From: Aquamicrobium sp. LC103
Lineage (GTDB): Bacteria > Pseudomonadota > Alphaproteobacteria > Rhizobiales > Rhizobiaceae
DNA length: 64,000 nt
Direction: 5' to 3'
Assembly: GCF_001014615.2 (NCBI RefSeq)
Contig: NZ_LBCQ02000018.1
Coordinates: 62,001 to 126,000 of the forward strand
The position numbers and the translations under genes are program-made. This document shows, piece after piece, positions 56,121-64,000 of the stretch; the stretch's first letter is position 1, and every line of letters begins with the position of its first letter. The notes under the pieces are model-generated. The model ran no database searches. It saw only the letters and a program-made list of their open reading frames with translations, and was not told the DNA's origin.

Positions 56121-56944
56121 GGGCCGAGCCGGTCGACGCTCCGTCCGTGAACGCGCGCGAACCGGCCGCCCGCGCCGGCGGCTTCACCCGTTCCCTCCTG
56201 CCCGCGCTCATGGCGGCGGTCTCCCTGGTCGGCCTCTGCCTGGCATGGGACATCGCGGCGGAGATCTGGCCGAGCCGGGCCTTTCCGCCTCCGCTCGACG
56301 TTTGGCGCGTCCTCGTCAAGGAGGCGGCCGGCGGCGATCTCTTCTACCATCTGGGCATGACGCTCTGGAGGGTTTCGGCCGCGTTCGTGCTGGCGATGGC
56401 GGCGGGTTCCGTGATCGGCATATTGCTTGGCGGCAACCGGCGCATCGATCAGTTCTTCAGCCCCTGGGTGGTGCTGTTCCTCAACATTCCGGCGCTCGTC
56501 GTGATCGTGCTCGCCTATATCTGGTTCGGATTGAACGAAGCGGCCGCGATCGGCGCGGTGGCGATCAACAAGATCCCCAATGTGATCGTCACCATGCGTG
56601 AGGGCGCGCGGGCGATGGACCCGCGCTATCGGGAGATGGCGCTGGTCTACCGATTCGGGGCTTTCGACCGGATCAGGCACGTGCTGCTGCCGCAGCTCCA
56701 GCCCTATTTCGCCGCATCCTCGCGCTCCGGCATCGCGCTGATCTGGAAGATCGTCCTCGTCGTCGAGCTTCTCGGCCGCTCGAACGGCGTCGGCTTCCAG
56801 ATCTATCTCTATTTCCAGCTCTTCGACGTCGCCGCCATTCTCGCCTACACGCTCGCCTTCGTGGCGATCATGCTCTTGATAGAACTCCTGCTGGTGCAAC
56901 CCTTTGAACGACATGCGACCCGTTGGCGCCGTCGCCCCGCTTAG
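56117..56944 (+). CDS. SsuC/TauC-type ABC transporter permease
   Basis: A 275-residue inner-membrane permease with six hydrophobic segments and the importer EAA-loop (NVIVTMREGARAMDPRYREMALVYRFGAFDRIRHVLLPQL). FGLNEAAAIGAVAINKIPN is typical of the NitT/TauT family. The start is GTG 56117 overlapping the upstream stop. The ATPase gene begins within its 3' end. Confidence 0.85.
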   Translation: MRAEPVDAPSVNAREPAARAGGFTRSLLPALMAAVSLVGLCLAWDIAAEIWPSRAFPPPLDVWRVLVKEAAGGDLFYHLGMTLWRVSAAFVLAMAAGSVIGILLGGNRRIDQFFSPWVVLFLNIPALVVIVLAYIWFGLNEAAAIGAVAINKIPNVIVTMREGARAMDPRYREMALVYRFGAFDRIRHVLLPQLQPYFAASSRSGIALIWKIVLVVELLGRSNGVGFQIYLYFQLFDVAAILAYTLAFVAIMLLIELLLVQPFERHATRWRRRPA

Positions 56945-57653
56945 GGTCGACATTGCCGAGAAGACGTTCCGTTCCGCCGAAGGCGTGCCGATCGCGGCAT
57001 TGCGCAACCTGTCCTTCGACGTGCGCCAGGGCGAGTTCGCATGCCTGTTCGGACCGTCGGGCTGCGGCAAGACGACGACGCTGCGCATACTGCTCGGACT
57101 GGAGCGGGACTTCACCGGCTCGTTTCAACTGCCCGGCGGCAAGGACGCGCGCGTCGCCGCCGTCTTCCAGGAACCGATCCTGCTGCCGTGGCGCACGGTG
57201 GAGCAGAACGTGCGCCTTGCCCTGCCCCGGCAAGAGCGCGGTCGCGCCCTCGATGCCCTCTTCGAAACGCTCGGCCTTGCCGGGATGCGCACGCTATACC
57301 CCGCCGAACTGTCGCTCGGCCTCGCCCGCCGAGCGGCGCTTGCCCGCGCCTTCGCGACCGAGCCCGCGGTCCTCTTCCTGGACGAGCCTTTCGTCTCGCT
57401 CGACGAACGTACCGCGCAGCGGTTGAGACAATTGCTGCTTTCGGTCTGGTCAGCGCGGCCCACGACGGCGCTGATGGTGACGCACAATCTGCGTGAGGCG
57501 CTCATGCTTTCGGACCGCATCATCGTGCTTTCGGAACGGCCGGGCCATGTCCTCGGCACGTTCGATATCCGGCTTCCGCGCGAGCGGCGCGGCCCGCAGG
57601 TGATGGAAGACCTGATCCGTTCCTTCGAAGAGAAATTCCCGCGCCCCGACTAG
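56913..57653 (+). CDS. SsuB/TauB-type ABC transporter ATP-binding protein
   Basis: A 246-residue ATPase: Walker A FGPSGCGKTTTLR near residue 47, Q-loop VFQEPILLPWRTVEQNV, Walker B AVLFLDEPFVSLDER and H-loop MVTHNLREALMLSDRI. The signature motif is degenerate: LSLGLARRAALARAFA instead of LSGGxxxR. Start ATG 56913 is used; a TTG at 56904 is in frame. It overlaps the permease gene by 32 bases. Confidence 0.87.
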   Translation: MRPVGAVAPLRVDIAEKTFRSAEGVPIAALRNLSFDVRQGEFACLFGPSGCGKTTTLRILLGLERDFTGSFQLPGGKDARVAAVFQEPILLPWRTVEQNVRLALPRQERGRALDALFETLGLAGMRTLYPAELSLGLARRAALARAFATEPAVLFLDEPFVSLDERTAQRLRQLLLSVWSARPTTALMVTHNLREALMLSDRIIVLSERPGHVLGTFDIRLPRERRGPQVMEDLIRSFEEKFPRPD

Positions 57654-57671
57654 AGTCGCGTCAGGCCGGCG

Positions 57672-58025
57672 TCAGAAGCAGCGGACGTCGGCTTCCGCCT
57701 GGGCGCGCCGGAGATCGGCGCCGGCCGTCCGCGCCGGCGCGCTTTCTCGAAACAGGCCGCTCGCCTCCCCCGTCGTCAGCGCCATGCGCCGGAACGTTTC
57801 CGCCGAGACGTACTGATCGTAGGTGATGATCGTGCGAATCACGTCGATCGAGCAGGAACAGCGCTGAAGCATCTCCTGCGTCTGGCCGTTGGACTGCATG
57901 CAGCCGAGGACATAGTCTGCGAGCGCCGAGGTCGGATAGTCGTCGGCCGCCCGAACAGACGTTCCCAAGCACAGGGAAGCGGCCAAGCAGATGCCCGCCA
58001 AGGAAAATCTAGCCGTAACCGTCAT
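57672..58025 (-). CDS. Small secreted protein with Cys-rich motif, unknown function
   Basis: A 117-residue secreted protein. The signal peptide covers residues 1-~26 (LAGICLAASLCLGTSVRA). The mature part is helical, with YVLGCMQSNGQTQEMLQRCSCSIDVI holding three Cys, and a fourth at the C-terminal RCF. The C-x27-C-x-C spacing is not a heme motif. No family recognised with confidence. It faces the ABC ATPase gene and is divergent from xoxF. Confidence 0.62.
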   Translation of the reverse strand: MTVTARFSLAGICLAASLCLGTSVRAADDYPTSALADYVLGCMQSNGQTQEMLQRCSCSIDVIRTIITYDQYVSAETFRRMALTTGEASGLFRESAPARTAGADLRRAQAEADVRCF

Positions 58026-58545
58026 CGTTGCTCCTCCTCGTCTTCAGCATGGCGGCATCGTCTTGTCGTCGTCAACCGGAATTACGAAAGCCAGCCGCGT
58101 GACGATTATGGAAGGGAAATTTCCGCCGGAACGGCGTTTCCTTTTTGCGAAGCGCCGCTTTCACCCTCAAGGACGACGCGAAACAAACTGAGTACTTCCG
58201 TTGAAAATTCGCAATAATTTCGCCTTTTACATGGCCGACGGCGACAAATACTGCGTTGCAACATAGTTGATTTTGCATCGCAGCAACAGCTCGGGACTTT
58301 TTTGCTTGCGCCCCCGGAACTTGTAGCATACGATTTCGATGTTTCCGGCTTCAAGGGCGTCACCGTCATAGGGAGCGGCGACAGTCTTTCGTAGGCCAAG
58401 TGAGGTGGGCAGTTATGGTGCCCTCTGCTCATCTGGCTTAGGTCGTGACACGCTGCCGGAAATACTTCCCACCACATGAATCGCTTGGGCACGCCCTTGG
58501 GGGCACGAAAGGCGATTCTTGATTGTGAACTTCGGGAGGATTTCA
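58026..58545. promoter_or_regulatory. 520-base region upstream of xoxF
   Basis: No convincing gene is present. The first part includes the palindrome GGAAATTTCC (58115-58124). From about 58180 to 58300 the sequence is AT-richer than its surroundings and is the likely promoter zone. Between about 58400 and 58530 there are several short hairpins, such as GGGCA-N7-TGCCC (58408-58424), and a GGGC-AC-GCCC run before the GGGAGGA ribosome site. A long structured leader for xoxF is possible. Confidence 0.5.
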
Positions 58546-60444
58546 ATGCGTGTATCCAGGAAACTAGCCTATATTCCGCTTGCCGCCGCCCTGTTCGCCG
58601 GTGCTTCGGCATTCGGAGCGTGGGCGAACGAAGAACTGCAGACCCTGTCGTCGGACGCCAAGAACTGGGCCATGCCGACGGGCGATTATGCGAATACCCG
58701 CTATTCCAAGCTCGAGCAGATCAACAAGGACAACGTCAAGGATCTCCAGGTCAAATGGACGTTCTCGACCGGCGTGTTGCGCGGCCATGAAGGCGGTCCC
58801 CTGGTGATCGGCGACGTGATGTATGTTCACACGCCCTTCCCGAACATCGTCTACGCACTCGACCTCAAGAATGACGGCAAGATTATCTGGAAGTACGAAC
58901 CCAAGCAGGATCCGAACGTCATTCCGATCATGTGCTGCGACACGGTCAATCGCGGCGTTGCCTATGGCGATGGAAAGATCATCCTGAACCAGGCAGACAC
59001 GACCGTCGTGGCGCTCGACGCCAAGACCGGCGAGGTGGCTTGGTCCGTCAAGAACGCCGAGACCGACGGCAGCAAGGGCGAATCCGGCACGGCCGCGCCC
59101 ATGGTGGTCAAGGACAAGGTGCTGATCGGCATCTCGGGCGCCGAATTCGGCGTTCGCGGCTGGACCGCGGCCTACAACCTCAAGGACGGGTCGCTGGCAT
59201 GGAAGGCCTATTCGACCGGGCCGGACAACGAGACGCTGATCGATCCGGAAAAGACGACGCATCTCGGCAAGCCGGTGGGACCGGATTCCGGCCTCAACAC
59301 CTGGGAAGGCGAGCAGTGGAAGACCGGCGGCGGAACGACCTGGGGTTGGTTCGCCTATGATCCCGAAACCAACCTGGTCTATTACGGGACCGGCAATCCT
59401 TCCACATGGAACCCGGTGCAGCGCCCTGGCGACAACCGCTGGTCGATGACCCTGATGGCGCGCGATGCCGATACCGGCATGGCAAAATGGCTCTATCAGA
59501 TGACGCCCCATGACGAATGGGACTATGACGGCGTCAACGAGAACATTCTCGTCGACGACATGGAGATCGACGGCCAGCCGCGGGACGTTCTGGTCCATTT
59601 CGACCGCAACGGCTTCGCCTATACGCTCGATCGCGGAACCGGCGAGCTTCTGGTTGCCAAGAAGTATGATCCGACGGTGAACTGGGCGACGGAAGTCGTG
59701 ATGGACCCCAGCAGCGACCAATACGGCCGCCCGCAGGTCGATCCGAAATATTCGACCCAGCAGAATGGCGAGGACGTCAACACGACCGGCATCTGCCCGG
59801 CGGCCCTGGGCACGAAAGACCAGCAGCCGGCGAGCTATTCGCCCAAGACCGGCCTGTTCTACGTGCCGACCAACCACGTCTGCATGGACTACGAGCCGTA
59901 TCGGGTGAGCTACACCGCCGGTCAGCCTTATGTGGGCGCGACGGTGTCGATGTATCCGACCCCGAACAGCCATGGCGGCATGGGCAATTTCATTGCCTGG
60001 GATGCGGCCAAGGGTGAAATCGTATGGTCGAAGCCCGAGCAGTTCTCGGTCTGGTCCGGCGCACTCTCAACCGCGGGCGACGTCGTCTTCTACGGCACGC
60101 TCGAAGGCTACATCAAAGCCGTGGATAACGAAGGCAACGAACTCTACAAGTTCAAGACGCCCTCGGGCATCATCGGCAACATCAACACGTTCGAGCACGA
60201 CGGCAAGCAGTATATCGCAGTGCTGTCGGGCGTCGGCGGCTGGGCCGGAATCGGTCTCGCCGGCGGCCTGCTGGCCCCTGAAAACGCGGCTGCATGGCAG
60301 ACGGCGGTGTCCGGTGACCGGGCGCCGACGGACGAAGAAGCCAGTGTCGGCACGGCGGGCCTCGGCGCGGTCGGCGGTTATGCGGCGCTTGCCGACTACA
60401 CCACCCTCGGCGGCCAGTTGACCGTTTTCGGCCTGCCTGACTGA
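58546..60444 (+). CDS. xoxF: Lanthanide-dependent PQQ methanol dehydrogenase XoxF (XoxF5-like)
   Basis: A 632-residue periplasmic quinoprotein that oxidises methanol to formaldehyde (or formate). The signal peptide ends near residue 27 (GAWA). The eight-bladed propeller has W-motif repeats. Vicinal Cys130-Cys131 ([10 protein letters not shown]) form the PQQ-side disulfide. [11 protein letters not shown] gives the catalytic Asp326 and the extra Asp328 that marks lanthanide-binding XoxF; calcium-type MxaF has Ala there. [25 protein letters not shown] is the PQQ-site stretch. GGGAGGA precedes the ATG. It is followed by xoxG and xoxJ. Confidence 0.97.
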   Translation: MRVSRKLAYIPLAAALFAGASAFGAWANEELQTLSSDAKNWAMPTGDYANTRYSKLEQINKDNVKDLQVKWTFSTGVLRGHEGGPLVIGDVMYVHTPFPNIVYALDLKNDGKIIWKYEPKQDPNVIPIMCCDTVNRGVAYGDGKIILNQADTTVVALDAKTGEVAWSVKNAETDGSKGESGTAAPMVVKDKVLIGISGAEFGVRGWTAAYNLKDGSLAWKAYSTGPDNETLIDPEKTTHLGKPVGPDSGLNTWEGEQWKTGGGTTWGWFAYDPETNLVYYGTGNPSTWNPVQRPGDNRWSMTLMARDADTGMAKWLYQMTPHDEWDYDGVNENILVDDMEIDGQPRDVLVHFDRNGFAYTLDRGTGELLVAKKYDPTVNWATEVVMDPSSDQYGRPQVDPKYSTQQNGEDVNTTGICPAALGTKDQQPASYSPKTGLFYVPTNHVCMDYEPYRVSYTAGQPYVGATVSMYPTPNSHGGMGNFIAWDAAKGEIVWSKPEQFSVWSGALSTAGDVVFYGTLEGYIKAVDNEGNELYKFKTPSGIIGNINTFEHDGKQYIAVLSGVGGWAGIGLAGGLLAPENAAAWQTAVSGDRAPTDEEASVGTAGLGAVGGYAALADYTTLGGQLTVFGLPD

Positions 60445-60492
60445 CGGGGAATACGAACCTCGGCCCAGCATCAGGCTGGCCCGGAAAAAACA

Positions 60493-60528
60493 GGGAGCCC
60501 GGCCCCCGCGAACGATCGCCGGGCTCCC
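60493..60528 (-). terminator. Strong hairpin between xoxF and xoxG, with A-run on its left side
   Basis: An 11-bp perfect stem GGGAGCCCGGC (60493-60503) / GCCGGGCTCCC (60518-60528) with a 14-base loop. AAAAAAC precedes it on the forward strand, so on the reverse strand it reads as a stem followed by a T-run, an intrinsic-terminator form. For forward xoxF transcripts it would act as a 3' stabiliser or partial attenuator. Confidence 0.6.
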
Positions 60529-60606
60529 GTTCCAGCCACAAGAACGAAGCCGTCCCCGCCGCACCCGCAAGACTGTGGTCCATGGCGGCTGGAAATGAGG
60601 TCCTGA

Positions 60607-61128
60607 ATGTCAGTGCGTATCATCCTCTCGTTTTTCGCCTTGCTTCTGTTTTCAGCGGGGCCAGTTGCAGCGCAGGAACCGGACAGCAAGGAAAAGGCCG
60701 CAGTGGCCACGGAGGAAGACGGCAAATATTTCGATGCCGATGGAAACCCGACATTCAAGATCGAGAACGGAACGGTGGATTGGTACACGTTCAGCGGATA
60801 TCGCCGCTACCATTCGGACTGCCACGTGTGCCACGGCCCCGACGGAGTGGGCTCGAGCTATGCGCCCGCGCTGGCGACCAGCCTCAAGACGATGGACTAC
60901 GGAACGTTCATCTCAATCGTTGCCGAGGGTCGGAAGAATGTCGGCGGCGGCAAGGAAAGCGTCATGCCAGCCTTCGGCGACAACAAGAATGTCTATTGCT
61001 ACATGGACGATCTCTACGTTTATCTGCGCGCGCGCGCGGTCGGTGACATGCCGCGCGGGCGCCCTCCCAAAAAGGAGGACAAACCTGAAGCCGCCAAGGA
61101 ACAGGAAGCCTCCTGCATGGGCGGTTAA
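60607..61128 (+). CDS. xoxG: XoxG, cytochrome cL-type electron acceptor of XoxF
   Basis: A 173-residue periplasmic monoheme cytochrome. The signal peptide ends near residue 22 (GPVAAQ). The heme site is CHVCH (SDCHVCHGPDGVGSSYAPAL) near residue 73. The likely axial Met lies in SVMPAFGDNKNVYCYMDDLYVYL. The C-terminal tail is Lys/Pro/Glu-rich with a terminal Cys. This is the cytochrome type linked to methanol dehydrogenases. It starts 162 bases after xoxF, past the hairpin. Confidence 0.92.
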   Translation: MSVRIILSFFALLLFSAGPVAAQEPDSKEKAAVATEEDGKYFDADGNPTFKIENGTVDWYTFSGYRRYHSDCHVCHGPDGVGSSYAPALATSLKTMDYGTFISIVAEGRKNVGGGKESVMPAFGDNKNVYCYMDDLYVYLRARAVGDMPRGRPPKKEDKPEAAKEQEASCMGG

Positions 61129-61132
61129 GACC

Positions 61133-61996
61133 ATGCCGGCGCGGTTCCCCTCCCGCTTCGCGCAAACGGCATCGTTGGCGCTCATGCTTGCCGCCGCTCC
61201 CGTTCCCGCCCTTTCCCAGGGGGCGGGATTGGGGGCGGCGGGAGAATTGGTCGACCCCGACGTGCTGCGGGTATGCGCGGACCCCTCGAACATGCCCTTC
61301 ACCGACGAGAGCGGCGAGGGCTTCGAGAACAAGCTCGCCGAACTGGTCGCCGGAAAGCTCGACCGCAAGTCGGTGACCTACACCTGGTTCCCGTCGATCA
61401 CCGGCTTCGTGCGCAACACGCTGCGCGTCAACAGATGCGACATCATCATGGGCATCGCCCAGGGCGACGAGCTGGTGCAGAACACCAATGCCTATTACCG
61501 TTCGGTCTACGTGCTGGTGCACAAGAAGGGCGACGGGCTCGACGGGATCGAGACGATCGAGGATCCGAGGCTCAAGGGAAAGCGCATAGGCGTGGTCGAG
61601 GCGACGCCTCCCGCTTCCAACATGGCGGCGGCGAAGCTTATGGGCAACGCCAGAACCTATCCGCTCATGCTCGACACGCGTGTCGCGCCCTCCATGGGCG
61701 AGGTCATGGTCAAGGATCTGATCGAAGGCACGATCGATGTCGCGATCCTGTGGGGTCCGATGGCCGGCTACTACGTCAGGGAATCGGGCGCCGACCTCGC
61801 GATGGTGCCGCTCCTGAAGGAGAAAACCGGCTCGCGCATGATCTACCGGATCACGATGGGCGTTCGCCCGGCCGACCAGGAATGGAAGCGCAGCCTCAAC
61901 CGCGTGATCCGCGAAAACCAGGACGAGATCAACAAGATCCTGCACGACTTCAACATACCGCTGATCGACGAGCAGGACCGGCTTATTGCTCCTTAG
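61133..61996 (+). CDS. xoxJ: XoxJ, MxaJ-like periplasmic binding protein
   Basis: A 287-residue secreted protein; the signal peptide ends near residue 28 (APVPALSQ). It has the type II binding-protein fold of MxaJ/XoxJ: DVLRVCADPSNMPFTDESGEGFENKLAELVA, TYTWFPSITGFVRNTLRVNRCDIIMGI, LKGKRIGVVEATPPASNMAAAKL and DVAILWGPMAGYYVRESG. XoxJ is thought to help XoxF maturation or lanthanide loading rather than import. It starts four bases after the xoxG stop. Confidence 0.92.
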   Translation: MPARFPSRFAQTASLALMLAAAPVPALSQGAGLGAAGELVDPDVLRVCADPSNMPFTDESGEGFENKLAELVAGKLDRKSVTYTWFPSITGFVRNTLRVNRCDIIMGIAQGDELVQNTNAYYRSVYVLVHKKGDGLDGIETIEDPRLKGKRIGVVEATPPASNMAAAKLMGNARTYPLMLDTRVAPSMGEVMVKDLIEGTIDVAILWGPMAGYYVRESGADLAMVPLLKEKTGSRMIYRITMGVRPADQEWKRSLNRVIRENQDEINKILHDFNIPLIDEQDRLIAP

Positions 61997-62086
61997 ATCG
62001 TCGCGCCTCCCGACAAACGCGCGACCGGGTGGACGAGGCGGCGGCGTCCGAGAAGCAGGCGCCCGGCGGGTTTCCTTGCCCGGGCT

Positions 62087-62626
62087 TCAGCTCACCAGCT
62101 CGGTTTGAATGTCCTTGAAAATCTCCTCCCACTGGTCGTCTTCGACCGACATGAACCCGAAGCTGTGAAGCAGAAAAACCCCCTCGGTCGCGAAGAACGC
62201 CAAGCGGAGCCTGCGGCCCTCCTCCGTCGACGGATCGATATCGTTGAGCCGCTCGGAATACCAGGCGCTGGTTTTCCTCAGCCGTTCCTTGTTCTGCAGC
62301 AACGCGGCCATCATTACGGCGGAGCGATCCGCCGACGCCCAGTCGGAACGGCGCGTCACCTCCACATGCGCGGCGATTGAGCCCCGAGGCGAAGGGTCCT
62401 TCTCCTCCAGCGCGCTCACGCTGGCATCGAACTCGGCCTCCCATCGGTCGAGCATCGCGGCGATCAGGTCGTCCTTCGTGCCGAAGCAATACTGAACCCC
62501 ACCCTTGCTTATGCCGGTCGCCTTGGCGACGGCGTCGATGGTCAGCCCCCCGACGCCGGCCTGTTTGACGACTTTCTCCGCTCCGTCGAGAACCGCGTTC
62601 CTATCGATCGTCTGTCGTCGACCCAT
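62087..62626 (-). CDS. TetR family transcriptional regulator
   Basis: A 179-residue repressor. N-terminal DNA-binding domain: AVLDGAEKVVKQAGVGGLTIDAVAKATGISKGGVQYCFGTKDDLIAAML. The C-terminal ligand domain is helical and resembles the TetR_C_6-like group. Start ATG 62626 follows AAGAGGAAA; a TTG at 62644 is in frame. Divergent from an MFS efflux gene with a palindrome in the spacer, so it very likely represses that gene and itself. Confidence 0.87.
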   Translation of the reverse strand: MGRRQTIDRNAVLDGAEKVVKQAGVGGLTIDAVAKATGISKGGVQYCFGTKDDLIAAMLDRWEAEFDASVSALEEKDPSPRGSIAAHVEVTRRSDWASADRSAVMMAALLQNKERLRKTSAWYSERLNDIDPSTEEGRRLRLAFFATEGVFLLHSFGFMSVEDDQWEEIFKDIQTELVS

Positions 62627-62647
62627 TTGCTTTCCTCTTTTCAATCC

Positions 62648-62659
62648 ATACGAACGTAT
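62648..62659. promoter_or_regulatory. Palindromic operator candidate for the TetR regulator
   Basis: Perfect inverted repeat ATACG-AA-CGTAT in the 94-base spacer between the divergent tetR and MFS genes, 21 bases upstream of the tetR ATG. A TATATA stretch follows (62661-62666). ATACG-type half sites are common for TetR efflux regulators. Confidence 0.6.
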
Positions 62660-62720
62660 TTATATATCGGAGCGCGATCGCTCAAGGCGGTCGACCGAAT
62701 TATCCGCATGCAGGTGTATA

Positions 62721-64000
62721 ATGGTAACGCAAAATCGTTGGCTCGTTCTCGCGGTCGTATCGAGCGCGCTGCTTCTCATCGTCATCGACATGACGGTGCT
62801 CTACACGGCGTTGCCGACATTGACCCATGATCTCGCGGCCTCGGCTTCCGAAAAGCTCTGGATCATGAACGCATACGCGCTGGTGGTGGCAGGGCTGCTG
62901 CCGGGTTCCGGCGCGCTGGGCGATCGCTTCGGCCATAAACGGATGTTCGTCGGCGGCCTCGTCGTCTTCGGCGCGGCTTCGCTCGCCGCTGCCTTTGCCC
63001 CCTCGTCCGCGTTCCTGATCGCGGCGCGCGTACTGCTCGCCGTGGGCGCGGCGATGATGATGCCGGCAACCTTGTCGATCATACGCGTCACCTTCACCGA
63101 CGAGCGCGAGCGCGCCTTCGCCTTCGGCATCTGGGCCGCCGTCGCCTCGGGCGGCGCGGCATTGGGTCCGGTCGTCGGCGGCATCCTCCTGCATTTCTTC
63201 TGGTGGGGCTCGGTCTTCCTGATCAACGTGCCCATCGTGGCGATCGCCTTGGTGCTCGCCATTGCGATGATCCCGCGCGATGCCGGCCATGCGGGACGGC
63301 CCTGGGACCTTGCCGGCTCGGTGCAGATCATGGTCGGGCTCGTCGGCATCGCCTATGCGATCAAGACGCTGGGCATGCGCGAACCCGACCTCGCGGCGGC
63401 AGCCGTCGGAGCCGTCATCGGCTTGGCGGCGCTCGTCATCTTCGTGCGCCGGCAGCGGCGGAGCCCGGCCCCGCTCATCGATTTCACCCTGTTTCGCGAT
63501 CCGAGGATCTCGGCGGGCGTCACCGCGGCGTTGGTCGCATCGATCGCCCTCGTCGGCGTGGAACTCGTCTACAGCCAAAGGCTCCAGCTCGTGCTCGGTC
63601 TTTCGCCTTTGGAGGCCGCCCTGCTGATCCTGCCGATCCCGCTTGCCGCGTTCATCGCCGGGCCGCTCACCGGAGCGTTCCTGCCGCGCCTCGGCGCACG
63701 CACCCTGATCTGGAGCACGCTCTTCCTGTCGGCCGCCGGCCTCGGGACTTTCGTCCTTCTTCAGGGCTATTCCCAGATCGGACAGATAGCTGCGCTGGCC
63801 GCCTTCGGCTTCGGCGTCGGCGCGACCATGACGGCCGCCTCGACCGCGATCATGGCCAATGCGCCCGTCGACCGCGCGGGCATGGCCGCTTCCGTCGAGG
63901 AGGTTTCCTATGAGCTCGGCGGCGCGATCGGCATCGCGATCCTCGGCAGCCTGTGCGCCGCGATATATTCCGCGACAATGACCCTGCCCGGCGGCACGGA
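62721..64000 (+). CDS. DHA2-type MFS efflux transporter (3' end outside window)
   Basis: 426 residues are visible. The protein starts TQNRWLVLAVVSSALLLIVIDMTVLYTALP (TM1 with the Asp of the D1 motif), has LGDRFGHKRMFVGGLV (motif A) near residue 66, RVLLAVGAAMMMPATLSIIRVTF and WAAVASGGAALGPVVGGILL (motif C, antiporter). This is the 14-TM SmvA/QacA/EmrB-like group, which exports quaternary ammonium compounds, dyes or drugs. ATG 62721 begins just before TM1. The stop lies beyond the end of the window. Confidence 0.88.
   Translation, partial: MVTQNRWLVLAVVSSALLLIVIDMTVLYTALPTLTHDLAASASEKLWIMNAYALVVAGLLPGSGALGDRFGHKRMFVGGLVVFGAASLAAAFAPSSAFLIAARVLLAVGAAMMMPATLSIIRVTFTDERERAFAFGIWAAVASGGAALGPVVGGILLHFFWWGSVFLINVPIVAIALVLAIAMIPRDAGHAGRPWDLAGSVQIMVGLVGIAYAIKTLGMREPDLAAAAVGAVIGLAALVIFVRRQRRSPAPLIDFTLFRDPRISAGVTAALVASIALVGVELVYSQRLQLVLGLSPLEAALLILPIPLAAFIAGPLTGAFLPRLGARTLIWSTLFLSAAGLGTFVLLQGYSQIGQIAALAAFGFGVGATMTAASTAIMANAPVDRAGMAASVEEVSYELGGAIGIAILGSLCAAIYSATMTLPGGT

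Overview
The window is GC-rich, almost fully coding DNA from an alphaproteobacterium, most likely a member of the Hyphomicrobiales (Rhizobiales). The basis is a succinoglycan-type exo cluster, rhizobial-style intergenic palindromes (RIME-like), a form I red-type RuBisCO operon with cbbX, and a lanthanide-type methanol dehydrogenase module. Finding exo, cbb and xox loci together resembles the gene content of rhizobial chromids such as pSymB, and a stand-alone DUF1403-ScpB pair fits a secondary replicon. No replication origin, rRNA, tRNA, insertion sequence or CRISPR array is visible, so the replicon assignment is inference.

Layout. (1) 1-10.5 kb: acidic exopolysaccharide cluster, exoL (partial)-exoA-exoM-exoN-exoP, a reverse-strand metallophosphatase, then an exoO-like glycosyltransferase, an exoQ-like polymerase and an unassigned glycosyltransferase. 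(2) 10.5-15.6 kb: scpB and a DUF1403 gene on the reverse strand, a large FadE-type acyl-CoA dehydrogenase and a TauE/SafE-type exporter. (3) 15.7-20.7 kb: a four-gene periplasmic operon (imelysin, di-heme oxidoreductase, imelysin, DUF1513), probably for iron handling. (4) 20.8-38.5 kb: a compact tetrahydromethanopterin (H4MPT) C1 island. It holds fhcBADC, mtdB, mch and fae for formaldehyde oxidation to formate. It also holds many genes for making or modifying H4MPT and methylofuran: beta-RFAP synthase, dihydromethanopterin reductase-like, MfnE-like, an MfnB-FolB fusion, two ATP-grasp ligases, and DHPS-like, DUF447, CitG-like, HisA-like and hydantoinase-like proteins. (5) 38.8-43.9 kb: a six-gene exporter-type ABC island of the kind linked to PQQ-dependent alcohol dehydrogenases, with two unknown secreted proteins. 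(6) 43.9-54.1 kb: divergent cbbR and the Calvin-cycle operon cbbF-P-T-L-S-X-E, a thioredoxin-fold gene and cbbZ. (7) 54.2-62.0 kb: a cytochrome c, a small Cys-containing protein, an SsuABC/TauABC-type importer, an unknown secreted protein, and xoxF-xoxG-xoxJ. (8) 62.1-64.0 kb: a TetR regulator divergent from a DHA2-type MFS efflux pump, which is cut by the window end.

Taken together, regions 4 to 7 describe autotrophic methylotrophy. XoxF with PQQ and a lanthanide oxidises methanol in the periplasm and passes electrons to XoxG and possibly the neighbouring cytochrome c. Fae, MtdB, Mch and Fhc carry formaldehyde to formate on H4MPT and methylofuran. CO2 derived from formate can be fixed by the CbbR-controlled Calvin cycle. 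No serine-cycle gene, no mxaF, no pqq gene and no formate dehydrogenase gene lies in the window; these would have to be elsewhere.

Starts were set from ribosome-binding sites and ATGA/TGATG-type overlaps where these were visible. All family names come from reading the translated sequence without a database search.
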